64,000 bases of DNA from JAUVXJ01 sp034411995 (lineage in GTDB: Bacteria; Chloroflexota; Anaerolineae; UBA7937; B3-Chlor): positions 1 through 64,000 of the forward strand of contig DAOUME010000013.1 in NCBI GenBank assembly GCA_034411995.1, given 5' to 3'. The notes beneath the pieces were generated by a model. It had not been told where the DNA came from, did no database searches, and saw only the letters and a program-made list of their open reading frames with translations. How positions within the stretch are numbered: the stretch's first letter is position 1; every line of letters starts with the position of its first letter. A program made the position numbers and the translations under genes. Below, one piece after another: positions 53,786 through 63,049 of this stretch.

Positions 53786-54036
53786 GTCGTATCCCAACGG
53801 GCAGCCCAAGAGTCTCTAAGAGCAACGTGGACTCTGGCTCTGCCCGAGTTTTCCTCCGTCCATTTTCGGTCCCACAGGTGTCGGTAGCCAACATGACTCC
53901 CGCTCGCCTGGCATGAGGTTGTGCACACTCCACAACCGATACGCACTGGCCGCCCTCAGACCTGGGCGCCGGCGAACCCACACCCGTACGTAGCCCGCAT
54001 GTCGGCCGACGCTGTCCTACACGATGTTCATGCCTC

Positions 54037-55679
54037 CTATTCTTCGATGTACACAGTGTCAAGCTTCAGATAGGTGTCGCTAGGGTGGAGTACGAAGCCT
54101 TTCACCTTCTGGTGATGGGCCATCACGCTCTCCCTGACGAACGTGGGAACCTGAACTGCATCGTCCACGATGATGTTGATGGCCTCTTTCAGGAGTTCGA
54201 GGCGTGTGTCAGGATCGGTTTCCCGGCGCTCCGCCTCGATCAGACTGTCGAGGTCAGGGTTATTGTAGCGCGTGTAGTTGCTGACATCAATGCCATCGGA
54301 GTGGAAAACCGTCCCCAACGTGGCCCCAGCATCACCCATGGGGTTCTCCTGACCAAGGACGAGCATCTGCATGTTGCCCCAGCCGCACAATCGGCGAGAA
54401 ACGCACCCCAGTCCTCCACCACGATGTTCGTTTCCATCCCCACGTCAGCCATGTAGCCCTGTATGGACTCCGCCATCCTTTGAATCTCGGTCAGGGGCAT
54501 GACCTTGAACTCCACGCTGAACTTCTGCCCGTCCTTGTCCACGAAACCGTCACCGTCGGTGTCTTCCCACCCTGCCTGGGCCAGCAAGTCTCTCGCCAGC
54601 TCGGGATCGTAGGGAATGGGTTCGATGGTCTCGTCGTAGCCATAGACGCCCGGAGCCACGGGCTGAGTGGACCTGACGCCCACGCCGAGGAAGATCTCCT
54701 TCACGATGGTGTCCATGTCGATAGCGTAGCCTACCGCCCTCCTGACCAGAACATCGTCAAAGGGAGCTTTCTCCACGTTGAAGCCGACCCATTCTGGGAA
54801 CAGTGTCGGCCCCCGCTCGATCACCATATTGGGATCCGCCTCTACCGTGGGGAGCAGACTGGGCGGAATGATGGTTTCGAAATCCGTGTCACCGGCCAGT
54901 AGCGCAGAGACCCTGGCCTGTTCCTCGGCAATGTAAGTGAAGTTGACCCTCTCCAGCTTGGGCGGCTCTCGCCAGTACTCCTCGTTGCGCACCAAGACCA
55001 GTCGTTCGTCTGGCACGTAATCCTCCAGCTTGCAGGGGCCCGTTCCCACCGGATGGGACGAGGAGTCCTCACCCCATCCCTCCACCGCGACGGGGTTAAG
55101 GATACCTGCCTCCATCATGGCGAGTCGACGCAGAAACGGAACATGCGCATACTGGAGCGTGATCCGAACCGTCGAGTCATCCACAACCTCGACGGAGTCG
55201 ACCATCGAGTAGTCACCAACGAACACTGACCCAGTATCCGGATCGAGGAGCCGTTCGAAGGTGAACTTCACGGCGTCCGCAGTGAACGGGGTGCCGTCGT
55301 GGAACTTCACCCCTTCTTCAAGGTAGAAAGTATGCGCCAGGCTATCGTCGGAGATGTCCCAATCATAGGCCAGCTCGGGAACTACCTCCATGTTGGTGTC
55401 CAAGGCAACCAACTTATCAAAAATGTTGCCCAACACCATCTTGCCTGAAGCCGCACTTTCCTGCTGGGGATCGAGCACCGTCGGTGCCAATCTCATGTTG
55501 ATGTTGAGGATCTGCGGCACCTCGGGCGCCGGGGGCGCCGACGTGGGTGCCGAGGATGTGCTCGGTGCCGCTGGTGGCGGGGCCTCCGTCTCCTCAGGAG
55601 CAGGCGTCGCCGCCGGGGCGCAGCCGACCAGCACAGCCAGGACCAACAGCAGGGTGAGCGCGACCCAAAGCCGTTTCAT
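54037..55679 (-). pseudogene. ABC solute-binding protein (DppA-like), frameshifted
   Basis: The frame from ATG 55679 encodes a lipoprotein (lipobox AVLVGCAP) of the extracellular SBP family 5. It reads well to VEDWGAFLADCA near 54390, then leaves frame. The correct C-terminus (GNMQMLVLGQ ... VYIEE) continues in another frame to 54037. The break lies in a short G-run near 54380-54390, and the intact paralogue at 55949 shows what the join should be. Either the gene is inactivated or the sequence has a one-base error. The start of the C-terminal part is otherwise well conserved. Confidence 0.85.
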
Positions 55680-55876
55680 CCTCTTCGTCCTTCGTTGGCT
55701 ACAACGAATAGCCACGTTCTTTCTACACAACGGTTCCGTGCCCGGCAGACGGTCGGCATTTCATTCCCCTATCGTCCTTCACCTCCCCTCCTGGGCCCGA
55801 GCCTTATGTCCCTACGATGAGCTCTCCAGTGGCTCTCAGGCCGCGTGCATCAGAACGCCCCCGGCCGGTATAGTGT

Positions 55877-55934
55877 CGCACCAGGCACCAGTCCCCATGA
55901 ACATAAGATGGTCAATGGTTCGGTGCCTGGCGCG
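55877..55934 (-). terminator. Long hairpin between the two solute-binding genes
   Basis: CGCACCAGGCACC (55877-55889) pairs with GGTGCCTGGCGCG (55922-55934), with one mismatch. It lies 15 bp after the stop of the upstream binding protein. Such hairpins often stabilise binding-protein mRNA or partly stop transcription. Confidence 0.6.
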
Positions 55935-55948
55935 AGGTAGGTAGGGAT

Positions 55949-57595
55949 CTACTCCCCGATGTAGACGGTCTTGAGGTTCAAGAACGTGTCGCTAGGGTGC
56001 AACACAAAACCCTTGACCTTGCTGTTATGTGCCATCACATTCTCTCGCACGAACGTCGGTATGAGCACCGTGTCGTCCATTATCAGGTTAACGGCCTGTT
56101 TCATAAGATCGACGCGCGCATCGGGATCTGGACTCTGCCGCTCCTCGTCTACAATACTGTCGAACTCCGGGTTCGAATACCGGAAGTAGTTGCTGGTGCC
56201 GATCTGGCTGGAGTGGAAACAGGTCATCAGGGTCATGTCAGCGTCACCCAGAGGGTCGGAATGACCCAGGACGAACATCTGCATGTTACCGACTGCCAGG
56301 TCTCCCAGGTAGGCCCCCCAGTCCTCTACTTCGATGCTCATTTCGACGCCAACGTCGGCCAGGTAGCTCTGCACGGCCTCGCCCATCCTCTGAATCTCGG
56401 TTAGCGTCATGACCTTGAGCACCACCTTGAGAGGCTGTCCATCCTTGTCCACCAGACCATCACCGTCGGTGTCCTCCCACCCGGCCTGGACGAGCAGGTC
56501 CCGGGCCATGTCGGGATCGTAGGGAATGGGCTCGATACTATCATCAAAGCCAACGACGCCCGGAGGGATAGGCTGTGTCGATCTGACGCCTACGCCGAGG
56601 AACACTTCCTCTATGATTGTGTCCATATCTATCGCGCAGGCAAACGCTTTCCTGACCAATGGGTCGTTGACGGGCGGCACCTCCAAATTGTAACCGATCC
56701 ACTCAGGCATCAACGTAGGTCCCCGCTCGATCACCATGTTGGGGTCCGCCTCCACCATGGAGACCATGCTGGGAGGCACAGTCTCCTCGAAATCCGTGTC
56801 ACCAGCCAGCAGGGCAGAGACCCTGGACTGTTCCTCGGTGATAAATGTGTAAACGATCTTCTCCAGCGGCGGTGGCCCTTGCCAGTAGTCCTCATTGCGC
56901 ACGAGCACCACGCGTTCGTTAGGGACGTACTCCTCCAACTTGAACGGACCTGTTCCCACTGGGTGGCTGGAGAAATCGTCGCCCCACTGCTCCACCGCCG
57001 TCGGGCTGAGGATAACCGAGGCGCTCAGGCCCAGACGACGAACGAATGGAGCATGCGGATACTTGAGGTGGAAAACCACCGTCAAATCGTCCACGACTTC
57101 GATGGAGTCGATCATGGAGTAGTCACCGAAGAATGGTGATCCAAACTCGGGATCGAGGATGCGCTCAAAGGTGAACTTCACGGCATCAGCGTTGAAGGGA
57201 GTTCCGTCGTGGAACGTCACCCCTTCCTCCAAGTAGAAGGTGTAACTCAAACCATCGTCGGAAACCTCCCAATCATGGGCCAGTTCAGGCACTACGTTCA
57301 ATTGTGGATCCAGATTGACCAGCTTGTCGAAAAGGTTGGTCAATGCTCTCTGGCCAGAACTCGAGTCCTCCATCTGAGGATCGAGCTGCACGGGTCCCAA
57401 CCTGAAGTTGAGCGTAAGCACCTGGGGAACCTCAGGCGCCGGCGCTGCAGGCGTGGTCGTCGGCGCCGCAGCCGTCGTCGGCGCGATGGTGGGCGCAGCC
57501 TCCGTCTCGGCGGGGGCTGGAGTAGCCGCGGGGGCGCAACTCGCCAGCATCGCCAGAACCGCCAACAGTGTGATGGTCGTCCAGAGCCTTCTCAT
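55949..57595 (-). CDS. ABC solute-binding protein (DppA/OppA-like lipoprotein)
   Basis: 548 residues from ATG 57595 (GAGGAGG upstream). Lipobox MLASCAP, a Thr/Ala/Pro linker and the SBP_bac_5 fold (YTFYLEEGVTFHDGTPFNADAVKFTFERILDP, SSHPVGTGPF). It captures peptides or modified peptides for the DppBC permeases. The next binding-protein gene is a paralogue, so the operon had two binding proteins of perhaps different specificity. Confidence 0.93.
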   Translation of the reverse strand: MRRLWTTITLLAVLAMLASCAPAATPAPAETEAAPTIAPTTAAAPTTTPAAPAPEVPQVLTLNFRLGPVQLDPQMEDSSSGQRALTNLFDKLVNLDPQLNVVPELAHDWEVSDDGLSYTFYLEEGVTFHDGTPFNADAVKFTFERILDPEFGSPFFGDYSMIDSIEVVDDLTVVFHLKYPHAPFVRRLGLSASVILSPTAVEQWGDDFSSHPVGTGPFKLEEYVPNERVVLVRNEDYWQGPPPLEKIVYTFITEEQSRVSALLAGDTDFEETVPPSMVSMVEADPNMVIERGPTLMPEWIGYNLEVPPVNDPLVRKAFACAIDMDTIIEEVFLGVGVRSTQPIPPGVVGFDDSIEPIPYDPDMARDLLVQAGWEDTDGDGLVDKDGQPLKVVLKVMTLTEIQRMGEAVQSYLADVGVEMSIEVEDWGAYLGDLAVGNMQMFVLGHSDPLGDADMTLMTCFHSSQIGTSNYFRYSNPEFDSIVDEERQSPDPDARVDLMKQAVNLIMDDTVLIPTFVRENVMAHNSKVKGFVLHPSDTFLNLKTVYIGE

Positions 57596-57642
57596 CGTTT
57601 TCCTCCTCTGCAACTCTCGTAAGGTCATGACACGTTTTTCCT

Positions 57643-58567
57643 TCACCGCCCTCTTATGCCCAGCAGACGGGCAGCATTTCCTCCCAGTATCTTCTCCTTC
57701 GCCTCCTTTCCCAAATCGAATCCTTGGATCTTGCCGATCAGTTGACCTACCACGTCCGTGCCCACCAGGGGATAGTCAGACCCGAAGAGGAGATGGTCTT
57801 CGCCCACTATGTCTATAGCAGCTTTGATCATCTTCTCCGAGAAAGGGTAACCCGAGAGATCGTAGTAGATGTTGTCGAAGTAGTGTGCCCAGTCCGGATT
57901 CAACTCCGTCAGGAAGTCCTTGTAGAAGACCATTCCCCCGCCAAGATGGGCCCCGATCACCTTCAACCCTGGCGTCTCCGAGAACACACCCGAGAAGAAC
58001 AATCGAGCCAGGTTCCCGGAGGTGTTGTCGATGGAGACGTACTGTCCGTGGTATCCGCTGTAGGCCAAGGGCAAGGGAGTAGAGTGAGTGAGCACCGGCA
58101 CTCCCAGTTCGGCAGCCCTCGCCAGGATCGGGCGTATGGAGTGCCGATCAAGCGGCACCTTGTGCCCTCGAGGATAGATCTTCAACCCCCTCAGCCCCAC
58201 CCAGACCGTTGATGGCCCTGTCCACCTCCAGCACCGCCTCCCGCGGGTACTGTAGCGGCACCGCCGCGAGCCCCACGATACGCTCGGGGTAGTCCTGACA
58301 GAGCTTTGCGGTCCGGTCATTCAACTCGCGACAGGAGTCGGGTCGGTTGGCCGAAGAATGGAGCACCAGCATGTCGACCCCGAGGTCCTCCATGCTTTCC
58401 AGATAGGTCTCTACACTGGGAATGGCGGTCTTCCCCCATTCCAGGTTCCAGAACGTCCTGGCCTCCACATCCATGTAGGCGAACGCCCACATGATGTCAT
58501 CGTTGGCAGATACCTTGCGAGGATACTTCTCTGACTCGCCAGCGACGTGGGCATCGATCACAAGCAT
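57643..58567 (-). pseudogene. Metal-dependent amidohydrolase (COG2159-like), frameshifted
   Basis: ATG 58567 (GGAGGGAGG upstream) opens MLVIDAHVAGESEKYPRKV, and the frame encodes the first half of an amidohydrolase barrel up to AINGLGG near 58200. The rest (GLKIYPRGHKVP ... HLGGGMVFYKDF ... LLFGSDYP ... ILGGNAARLLGI) follows in another frame to 57643. The switch lies in GGGTGGGGCTGAGGGGG-like G-runs near 58185-58205; one extra base would explain it. True inactivation or sequencing error cannot be told apart here. Confidence 0.85.
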
Positions 58568-58627
58568 GGCTATACCTCCCTCCGTGCCAGGACACGCGGG
58601 TCACCTGGTGCCGCACCAGGAAGACCC

Positions 58628-59209
58628 TCACGCATCTTCGTCCGGCTCAAGGGTATGATACATCTCACAGACGGGGTCCCCTCGGGGCTGCCACAGTCTC
58701 TGCTCGTAGTGGATCCTGGGGTTGAAAGCCTTCCTGTTGGCTGGATCTGTCGTCTTGCAGTAGATCTCGCCCAGCATCTTCACCGTCTCGTCGTCGAGCC
58801 CCATCTCCTGCCAGACCATGGGTATGCGGTTGGGGCACTGCCCCGGAGGGCAATGATAGACCAACTTCGTGTCACTGATCTCGTCCACTGCGACGTCGGT
58901 GGCCGGGCTGCAAAGAAGACCCTCCAACACATGTACGCGGAAGTACTCTTTCAGACCTCCGTCCTTGGCCCTCGCCCGGTCTTCCTGTCCGGCCTTGTAC
59001 CCATACTCGTACATTGCCTTCTGCGCCACCTCCAGGGCTTTGTCGCCAAACTCCTCCCTGAAGGCCAGGACCAGTCTGGCAAACATCCGAGGCGTGCCCG
59101 AGTACGCTCGCCGGAGCAACTCCCTGAGCTCGATCTCGTCGACCAGCTCAGGGTCGGGCGTGGCCTTGTGCACGATCCGGCCTCGATGACCTATGTATTC
59201 TTCCTGCAA
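58628..59209 (-). CDS. L-2-amino-thiazoline-4-carboxylate hydrolase-like protein
   Basis: 193 residues. FRVHVLEGLLCSPATDVAVDEISDTKLVYHCPPGQCPNRI and the later EIYCKTTDPANRKAFNPRI resemble the ATC-hydrolase-type family, with several conserved cysteines and histidines. Family members occur with amino-acid and amide catabolic genes. Catalytic residues are not settled, and the assignment is moderate. It lies between the amidohydrolase and D-aminoacylase genes in the operon. Confidence 0.6.
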   Translation of the reverse strand: MQEEYIGHRGRIVHKATPDPELVDEIELRELLRRAYSGTPRMFARLVLAFREEFGDKALEVAQKAMYEYGYKAGQEDRARAKDGGLKEYFRVHVLEGLLCSPATDVAVDEISDTKLVYHCPPGQCPNRIPMVWQEMGLDDETVKMLGEIYCKTTDPANRKAFNPRIHYEQRLWQPRGDPVCEMYHTLEPDEDA

Positions 59210-59223
59210 CGTCTCTTCACCTC

Positions 59224-60792
59224 CTAGCTAATTGGTTTCAGGATTCTCCCGCAGACTCTACCGTTATGGCTACCTCCCTCCACTACTATCTCCCCATTCA
59301 CTATGACGTACTCGATCCCGACCGGATACCTGTCCGGTTCCTCGAACGTGGCCTTGGCGCCAACCGTGGCCGGATTGAAGACCACCATGTCCGCCTGCCA
59401 GCCATCGAGAATCATGCCTCTGCCGACAAGTCCGAACCGCCGGGCCGCGAAGGAGGTCATCTTGTCGATCGCCTCCTCCCAGGTCAGTACGTGGTCCGTA
59501 CGGACGTACCTTCCCAGAATGCGGGGAAAGGTGCCGTACGTCCGTGGATGCGCCAGGGGACCGGGCTCAGAGCTATCCGAGGACACCATCTGGTCATCGT
59601 GTCGCATCAGCTCTCTCAGGTCGTCCTCGTTCACCCAGTGCGCGACGAGCCTGGCCTGGGGGTCCTCCAGCAGGATGTCGAACGCAGCGGCCGCCGGTCG
59701 TTTCTCCCACAGCTCCGCGATTTCCTGGAGCGTCTTGCCACTGATGGTATCCAGGACGTCAGACAACACCACCAGATTCTCCCAACCGGCCTCCCGGGCG
59801 ATGCTTTCCCAGCCCGGCACGCCTTCTTCCATCTCCCGCGCCGCTCTCTCGCTCTGCTGGGGGTCTCTCAGCCGCTCCAACGTCTTGTCCAGTCCGCCTT
59901 CGTGCATCCAGGGAGGCAGCAGTGCCCGTACGCTGGGATTCGCCGCAGGGTACGGATACTGGTCGAAGGCCACGTCCACGCCCTCTTCGCGAGCCTCGTT
60001 GATCATGTCCAGCACCTCGCGCGCTTTGCCCCAGTTGCTCCTTCCGGCCAGCATGAAGTGGGAAATCTGCGCCCTCACGCCAGATCCCTTGGCTATCTGG
60101 ATGATCTCTCGCACAGAGTCCACGATTTCCGAACTGTAGTTGCGCATGTGACACGTGAACACCCGCCCACGTTGGGCAACCACCCCGCAGAGAGCAACGA
60201 GTTCCTCGGAGGCTGCAAAGCACATGGGAGGGTAGAGCAGCCCGCTGGACATGCCCATCGCGCCTTCGTCCAGGGCTTCCGCCAGCAGGCTCTTCATCTC
60301 CTCCAGCTCGTCAGTCGAGGGTGGGCGGTTCTCCATACCCAACACCGCGGTCCTGATGGTCTTATGGCCCACCAGCACCGCCTGGTTGTTGATCAGGCCG
60401 TGGTCCTCAAGTCTGTCGAGGTATTCGCCCATAGTGCGGTAGGCACCCAGAATTCCAAGACCCTCATTCACATAAGGATCGAGAAACCGCAGGTTGTCCC
60501 CAGCCAGCGGGGCAGCCGATGAGCCACAGTTGCCCACGATCTCGGTGGTCACGCCCTGACGTAGCTTCATGTCGGGGCGCGGTTCGCGGAAGAAGACGAA
60601 GTCCGAATGAGAGTGGGGATCGATAAACCCCGGCGCGACGAAGAACCCAGAGGCGTCCACGACCTGGCGCGCGTCGACGTCGTCTCCGCGCAGCACCACG
60701 ATGGTCCCGTCCTGCACAGCCACATGCGCACGGTATCCAGGGTTGCCAGTCCCGTCGATGACCGTTCCTCCCAGCAGCACCAGATCCAGCAT
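59224..60792 (-). CDS. N-acyl-D-amino-acid deacylase (D-aminoacylase family)
   Basis: 522 residues from ATG 60792 (GGAGG seven bases upstream); a TTG six bases earlier is less well placed. An amidohydrolase fold with metal motif DPHSHSDF, cysteine in GNCGSSAAP, and further motifs HMRNYSSEIVDSV, SHFMLAGRSNWGKA and SSDSSEPG. These enzymes release D-amino acids from N-acyl derivatives. First gene of the catabolic operon, with a consensus promoter and tandem operators upstream. Confidence 0.9.
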   Translation of the reverse strand: MLDLVLLGGTVIDGTGNPGYRAHVAVQDGTIVVLRGDDVDARQVVDASGFFVAPGFIDPHSHSDFVFFREPRPDMKLRQGVTTEIVGNCGSSAAPLAGDNLRFLDPYVNEGLGILGAYRTMGEYLDRLEDHGLINNQAVLVGHKTIRTAVLGMENRPPSTDELEEMKSLLAEALDEGAMGMSSGLLYPPMCFAASEELVALCGVVAQRGRVFTCHMRNYSSEIVDSVREIIQIAKGSGVRAQISHFMLAGRSNWGKAREVLDMINEAREEGVDVAFDQYPYPAANPSVRALLPPWMHEGGLDKTLERLRDPQQSERAAREMEEGVPGWESIAREAGWENLVVLSDVLDTISGKTLQEIAELWEKRPAAAAFDILLEDPQARLVAHWVNEDDLRELMRHDDQMVSSDSSEPGPLAHPRTYGTFPRILGRYVRTDHVLTWEEAIDKMTSFAARRFGLVGRGMILDGWQADMVVFNPATVGAKATFEEPDRYPVGIEYVIVNGEIVVEGGSHNGRVCGRILKPIS

Positions 60793-60854
60793 GGGCAAAC
60801 CTCCCCGGGGTCCACATAGCGCCAGGTGGCACAGGTATATCAGTCAGATATATA

Positions 60855-60875
60855 TGGTATTCCAGTGGTATACCA
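60855..60875. promoter_or_regulatory. Tandem GntR-type operator sites
   Basis: TGGTATTCCA (60855-60864) and the perfect palindrome TGGTATACCA (60866-60875) are spaced 11 bp, one helical turn. TTGGTATACCAA-type sequences are bound by FadR/UxuR-like GntR proteins. They cover the expected start of transcription from the promoter at 60877-60905, so binding should repress. The GntR gene at 47385 is a candidate. Confidence 0.65.
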
Positions 60876-60876
60876 A

Positions 60877-60905
60877 TATATACAGCGATTCGCATCCCTT
60901 GTCAA
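60877..60905 (-). promoter_or_regulatory. Consensus promoter of the D-aminoacylase operon
   Basis: Minus strand: TTGACA (60905-60900), 17-base spacer, TATATA (60882-60877). It diverges from the PadR-operon promoter at 60933. Confidence 0.85.
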
Positions 60906-60932
60906 GCATCAACGCCATCTGCGCCCACCACC

Positions 60933-60961
60933 TTGACTGCCACCCATAACCGGAGTATAAT
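60933..60961 (+). promoter_or_regulatory. Consensus promoter of the PadR-ECF operon
   Basis: TTGACT (60933-60938), 17-base spacer, TATAAT (60956-60961). Confidence 0.88.
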
Positions 60962-60971
60962 GGAGATGGTC

Positions 60972-60990
60972 ATTCACAGCGTGAATATTC
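60972..60990 (+). promoter_or_regulatory. Inverted repeat operator, likely PadR autoregulation
   Basis: ATTCAC-AGC-GTGAAT (60972-60986) overlaps the palindrome GAATATTC (60983-60990). Located just after the -10 box and before the padR-like gene. Confidence 0.6.
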
Positions 60991-61012
60991 CTGATGTGAT
61001 GGTCTGGACCAG

Positions 61013-61555
61013 ATGACGGACAAAGAGCTGTCTCCCCAATGGGTGCTGCTGGGCTTGCTGATGCGCAAGCCCATGCACGGCTACGAGTTGCACCAGTTCT
61101 TCTCCCCTCCCTCCCCTCTCGAGCAAGTCTGGTACCTGGGCATCAGCCAGATGTACAAGCTGCTGAAGGAGCTCGAGGAGCAGGGACACGTGGAGGTCAG
61201 CGTCGAGGCCCAGGAGGCCCGGCCAGACCGCAAGGTGTACCACGCGACACCGTCTGGTCGTCAGGCCTTCCTCGACTGGCTTCAGACGCCGGTCGGCGGG
61301 ATCCGCCTGATGCGGGTGGAGTTCCTGGGCAAGCTCTTTCTGGCTCGCGAGCTGGGACCCGAGGTGGTGGAGAGAGTCGTGGACGAACAAGCGGAGGCCT
61401 GCCGCACTATGCTGGAAGATCTGGAAGCCAGGATGCCTGGGCCAGAGTTCGAAGATCTGGTGCTCCGCTTCCGCGCAGGCCAGATAGAGGCTGCCCTCCA
61501 CTGGCTGGACCATTGCCGGACCGTGCTTCTGGACAGCGAGTCGGGGGGCGACTGA
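61013..61555 (+). CDS. PadR-family transcriptional regulator
   Basis: 180 residues. An N-terminal winged helix (LLGLLMRKPMHGYELHQFF, YKLLKELEEQGHVEV, VYHATPSGRQAFLDWL) and a C-terminal helical dimerisation domain. PadR proteins usually repress transporter or stress genes until a ligand binds. First gene of the ECF transporter operon, six bases from the next gene. Confidence 0.92.
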   Translation: MTDKELSPQWVLLGLLMRKPMHGYELHQFFSPPSPLEQVWYLGISQMYKLLKELEEQGHVEVSVEAQEARPDRKVYHATPSGRQAFLDWLQTPVGGIRLMRVEFLGKLFLARELGPEVVERVVDEQAEACRTMLEDLEARMPGPEFEDLVLRFRAGQIEAALHWLDHCRTVLLDSESGGD

Positions 61556-61561
61556 CCAGAG

Positions 61562-63049
61562 ATGATCGACATCCGGAACCTCACCGTGCAGTACCACGGC
61601 CAGGAGCCAGCCGTGGACGACGTATCGCTGAAGATCGAGCAGGGCGAGTTTGTGCTCTTGACGGGACCCTCAGGATGCGGCAAGAGCACCCTGACCCGCT
61701 GCCTCAACGGGCTGATCCCTCAGAGCTCCCAGGCCGTCATGTCCGGCAGGGTGCTCGTCGACGGGACACCCACCGTCGAGCGCACAGTAGCGCAGACAGC
61801 CACCCACGTGGGGCTGGTCTTCCAGAACCCCGCCAGCCAGCTCTTCGGCTCCACAGTGGAGGAAGAGCTGGCCTTCGGACCCCGCAACCTGGGCCTCCCC
61901 GAGGATGAGGTGGCCGAGCGCTCCTCCTTCGCCCTCCAGGCCACGCGGATCGAGCACCTCAGCCGCCGCGCCACCAGGACTCTGTCCGGGGGTGAGCAGC
62001 AGCGCGTGGCCATCGCCGCTGTGCTGGCTATGCGTCCCCGAGTCCTCGTGCTCGACGAGCCCACGTCCAACCTGGACCTCAAGGGCGCCGCCGCCGTCCT
62101 CGATACGCTGCACCGCCTGCACACCGACTACGGTCTCACCATCCTGGTCGTGGAGCACAGGCTGGCGGAGGCGGGCAAGCTGGCCGACAGGGTCCTGATC
62201 ATGAACCGGGGAAGAGTGGTCCTCGATGGCTCTCCCCAGGAGGTGTTCGCCAACAAGGGGCTTCTGGCTGACCTGGGCATCCGCTATCCGCGACCGGCTC
62301 CCAAGGGAAGCTGCCCGGCGCTGGACCCCGCCGCCTGGAAACCGAACGAGGCTGGGAGGAGACCACTGGTGGAGCTCCAGGGCGTGGAAGCGGGCTACGA
62401 TTCCCGCGTGGTTCTGAAGGACCTCGACCTGACCATCTACTCGGGGGAGTTCGTGGCCCTGGTGGGAGACAACGGGGCGGGAAAGACCACCGTGGCCAGG
62501 CTGCTGGCCGGGTTGCTCAAACCCCGCCGAGGACGCGTGACCTGGGACGACAGATCAGCCAGGCTTTCGCTGGGCCGCCGGGTGGGTCTCCTCTTTCAGA
62601 ATCCGCTCGACCAGCTCTTCTGCGACAGCGTCGAGGAGGAGATAGCCTTCGGCCCGCGCAACTTCGGTATGCTAGAGAAGCAGAGGCTGGAGACCATAGC
62701 AGCCGCGGCCGGTCTCTCCGACCTGCGTGCCCGCAACCCCTATGCCCTCAGCGTGGGCCAGCAACAGAGAGTGGCTCTGGCCTCCGTCCTCTCTCTGGAG
62801 CCAGCGCTGCTAGTCCTCGACGAGCCCACCATGGGCCAGGACTGGGGCAGCCTCAGTCGCGCCATGGACTTCCTGAGCAAGCTGAACGGTCATGGGCAGG
62901 CTATCCTGCTCATCACCCACGACCACAAACTGGTTTGCCACTATGCGGAGCGAATTCTGCAATTGCAGGATGGAACGGTGTCCCGCGTCGCACCCGACCA
63001 GGCACAGCAGGCCGTGCCCCTACCACAGATTCAAGGAGAGATTAGATGA
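61562..63049 (+). CDS. ECF transporter ATPase with two fused ABC domains
   Basis: 495 residues. Domain 1 has Walker A GPSGCGKST, Q-loop FQNP, signature LSGGEQQRVAIAAVL and VLVLDEPTSNLD. Domain 2 (from about 277) has GDNGAGKTT, FQNPLDQLF, signature LSVGQQQRVALASVL and LLVLDEPTMG. The second signature has SVGQ instead of SGGQ. It is an EcfA1-EcfA2 fusion like YkoD. It powers the S and T components encoded next. Its stop overlaps the next start by 4 bp. Confidence 0.93.
   Translation: MIDIRNLTVQYHGQEPAVDDVSLKIEQGEFVLLTGPSGCGKSTLTRCLNGLIPQSSQAVMSGRVLVDGTPTVERTVAQTATHVGLVFQNPASQLFGSTVEEELAFGPRNLGLPEDEVAERSSFALQATRIEHLSRRATRTLSGGEQQRVAIAAVLAMRPRVLVLDEPTSNLDLKGAAAVLDTLHRLHTDYGLTILVVEHRLAEAGKLADRVLIMNRGRVVLDGSPQEVFANKGLLADLGIRYPRPAPKGSCPALDPAAWKPNEAGRRPLVELQGVEAGYDSRVVLKDLDLTIYSGEFVALVGDNGAGKTTVARLLAGLLKPRRGRVTWDDRSARLSLGRRVGLLFQNPLDQLFCDSVEEEIAFGPRNFGMLEKQRLETIAAAAGLSDLRARNPYALSVGQQQRVALASVLSLEPALLVLDEPTMGQDWGSLSRAMDFLSKLNGHGQAILLITHDHKLVCHYAERILQLQDGTVSRVAPDQAQQAVPLPQIQGEIR

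Noticed and set aside
57643..58567. Programmed frameshift in the amidohydrolase
   Set aside because: No classical slippery heptamer followed by a strong structure is evident; a G-run indel is simpler, and a similar break occurs in a nearby gene.
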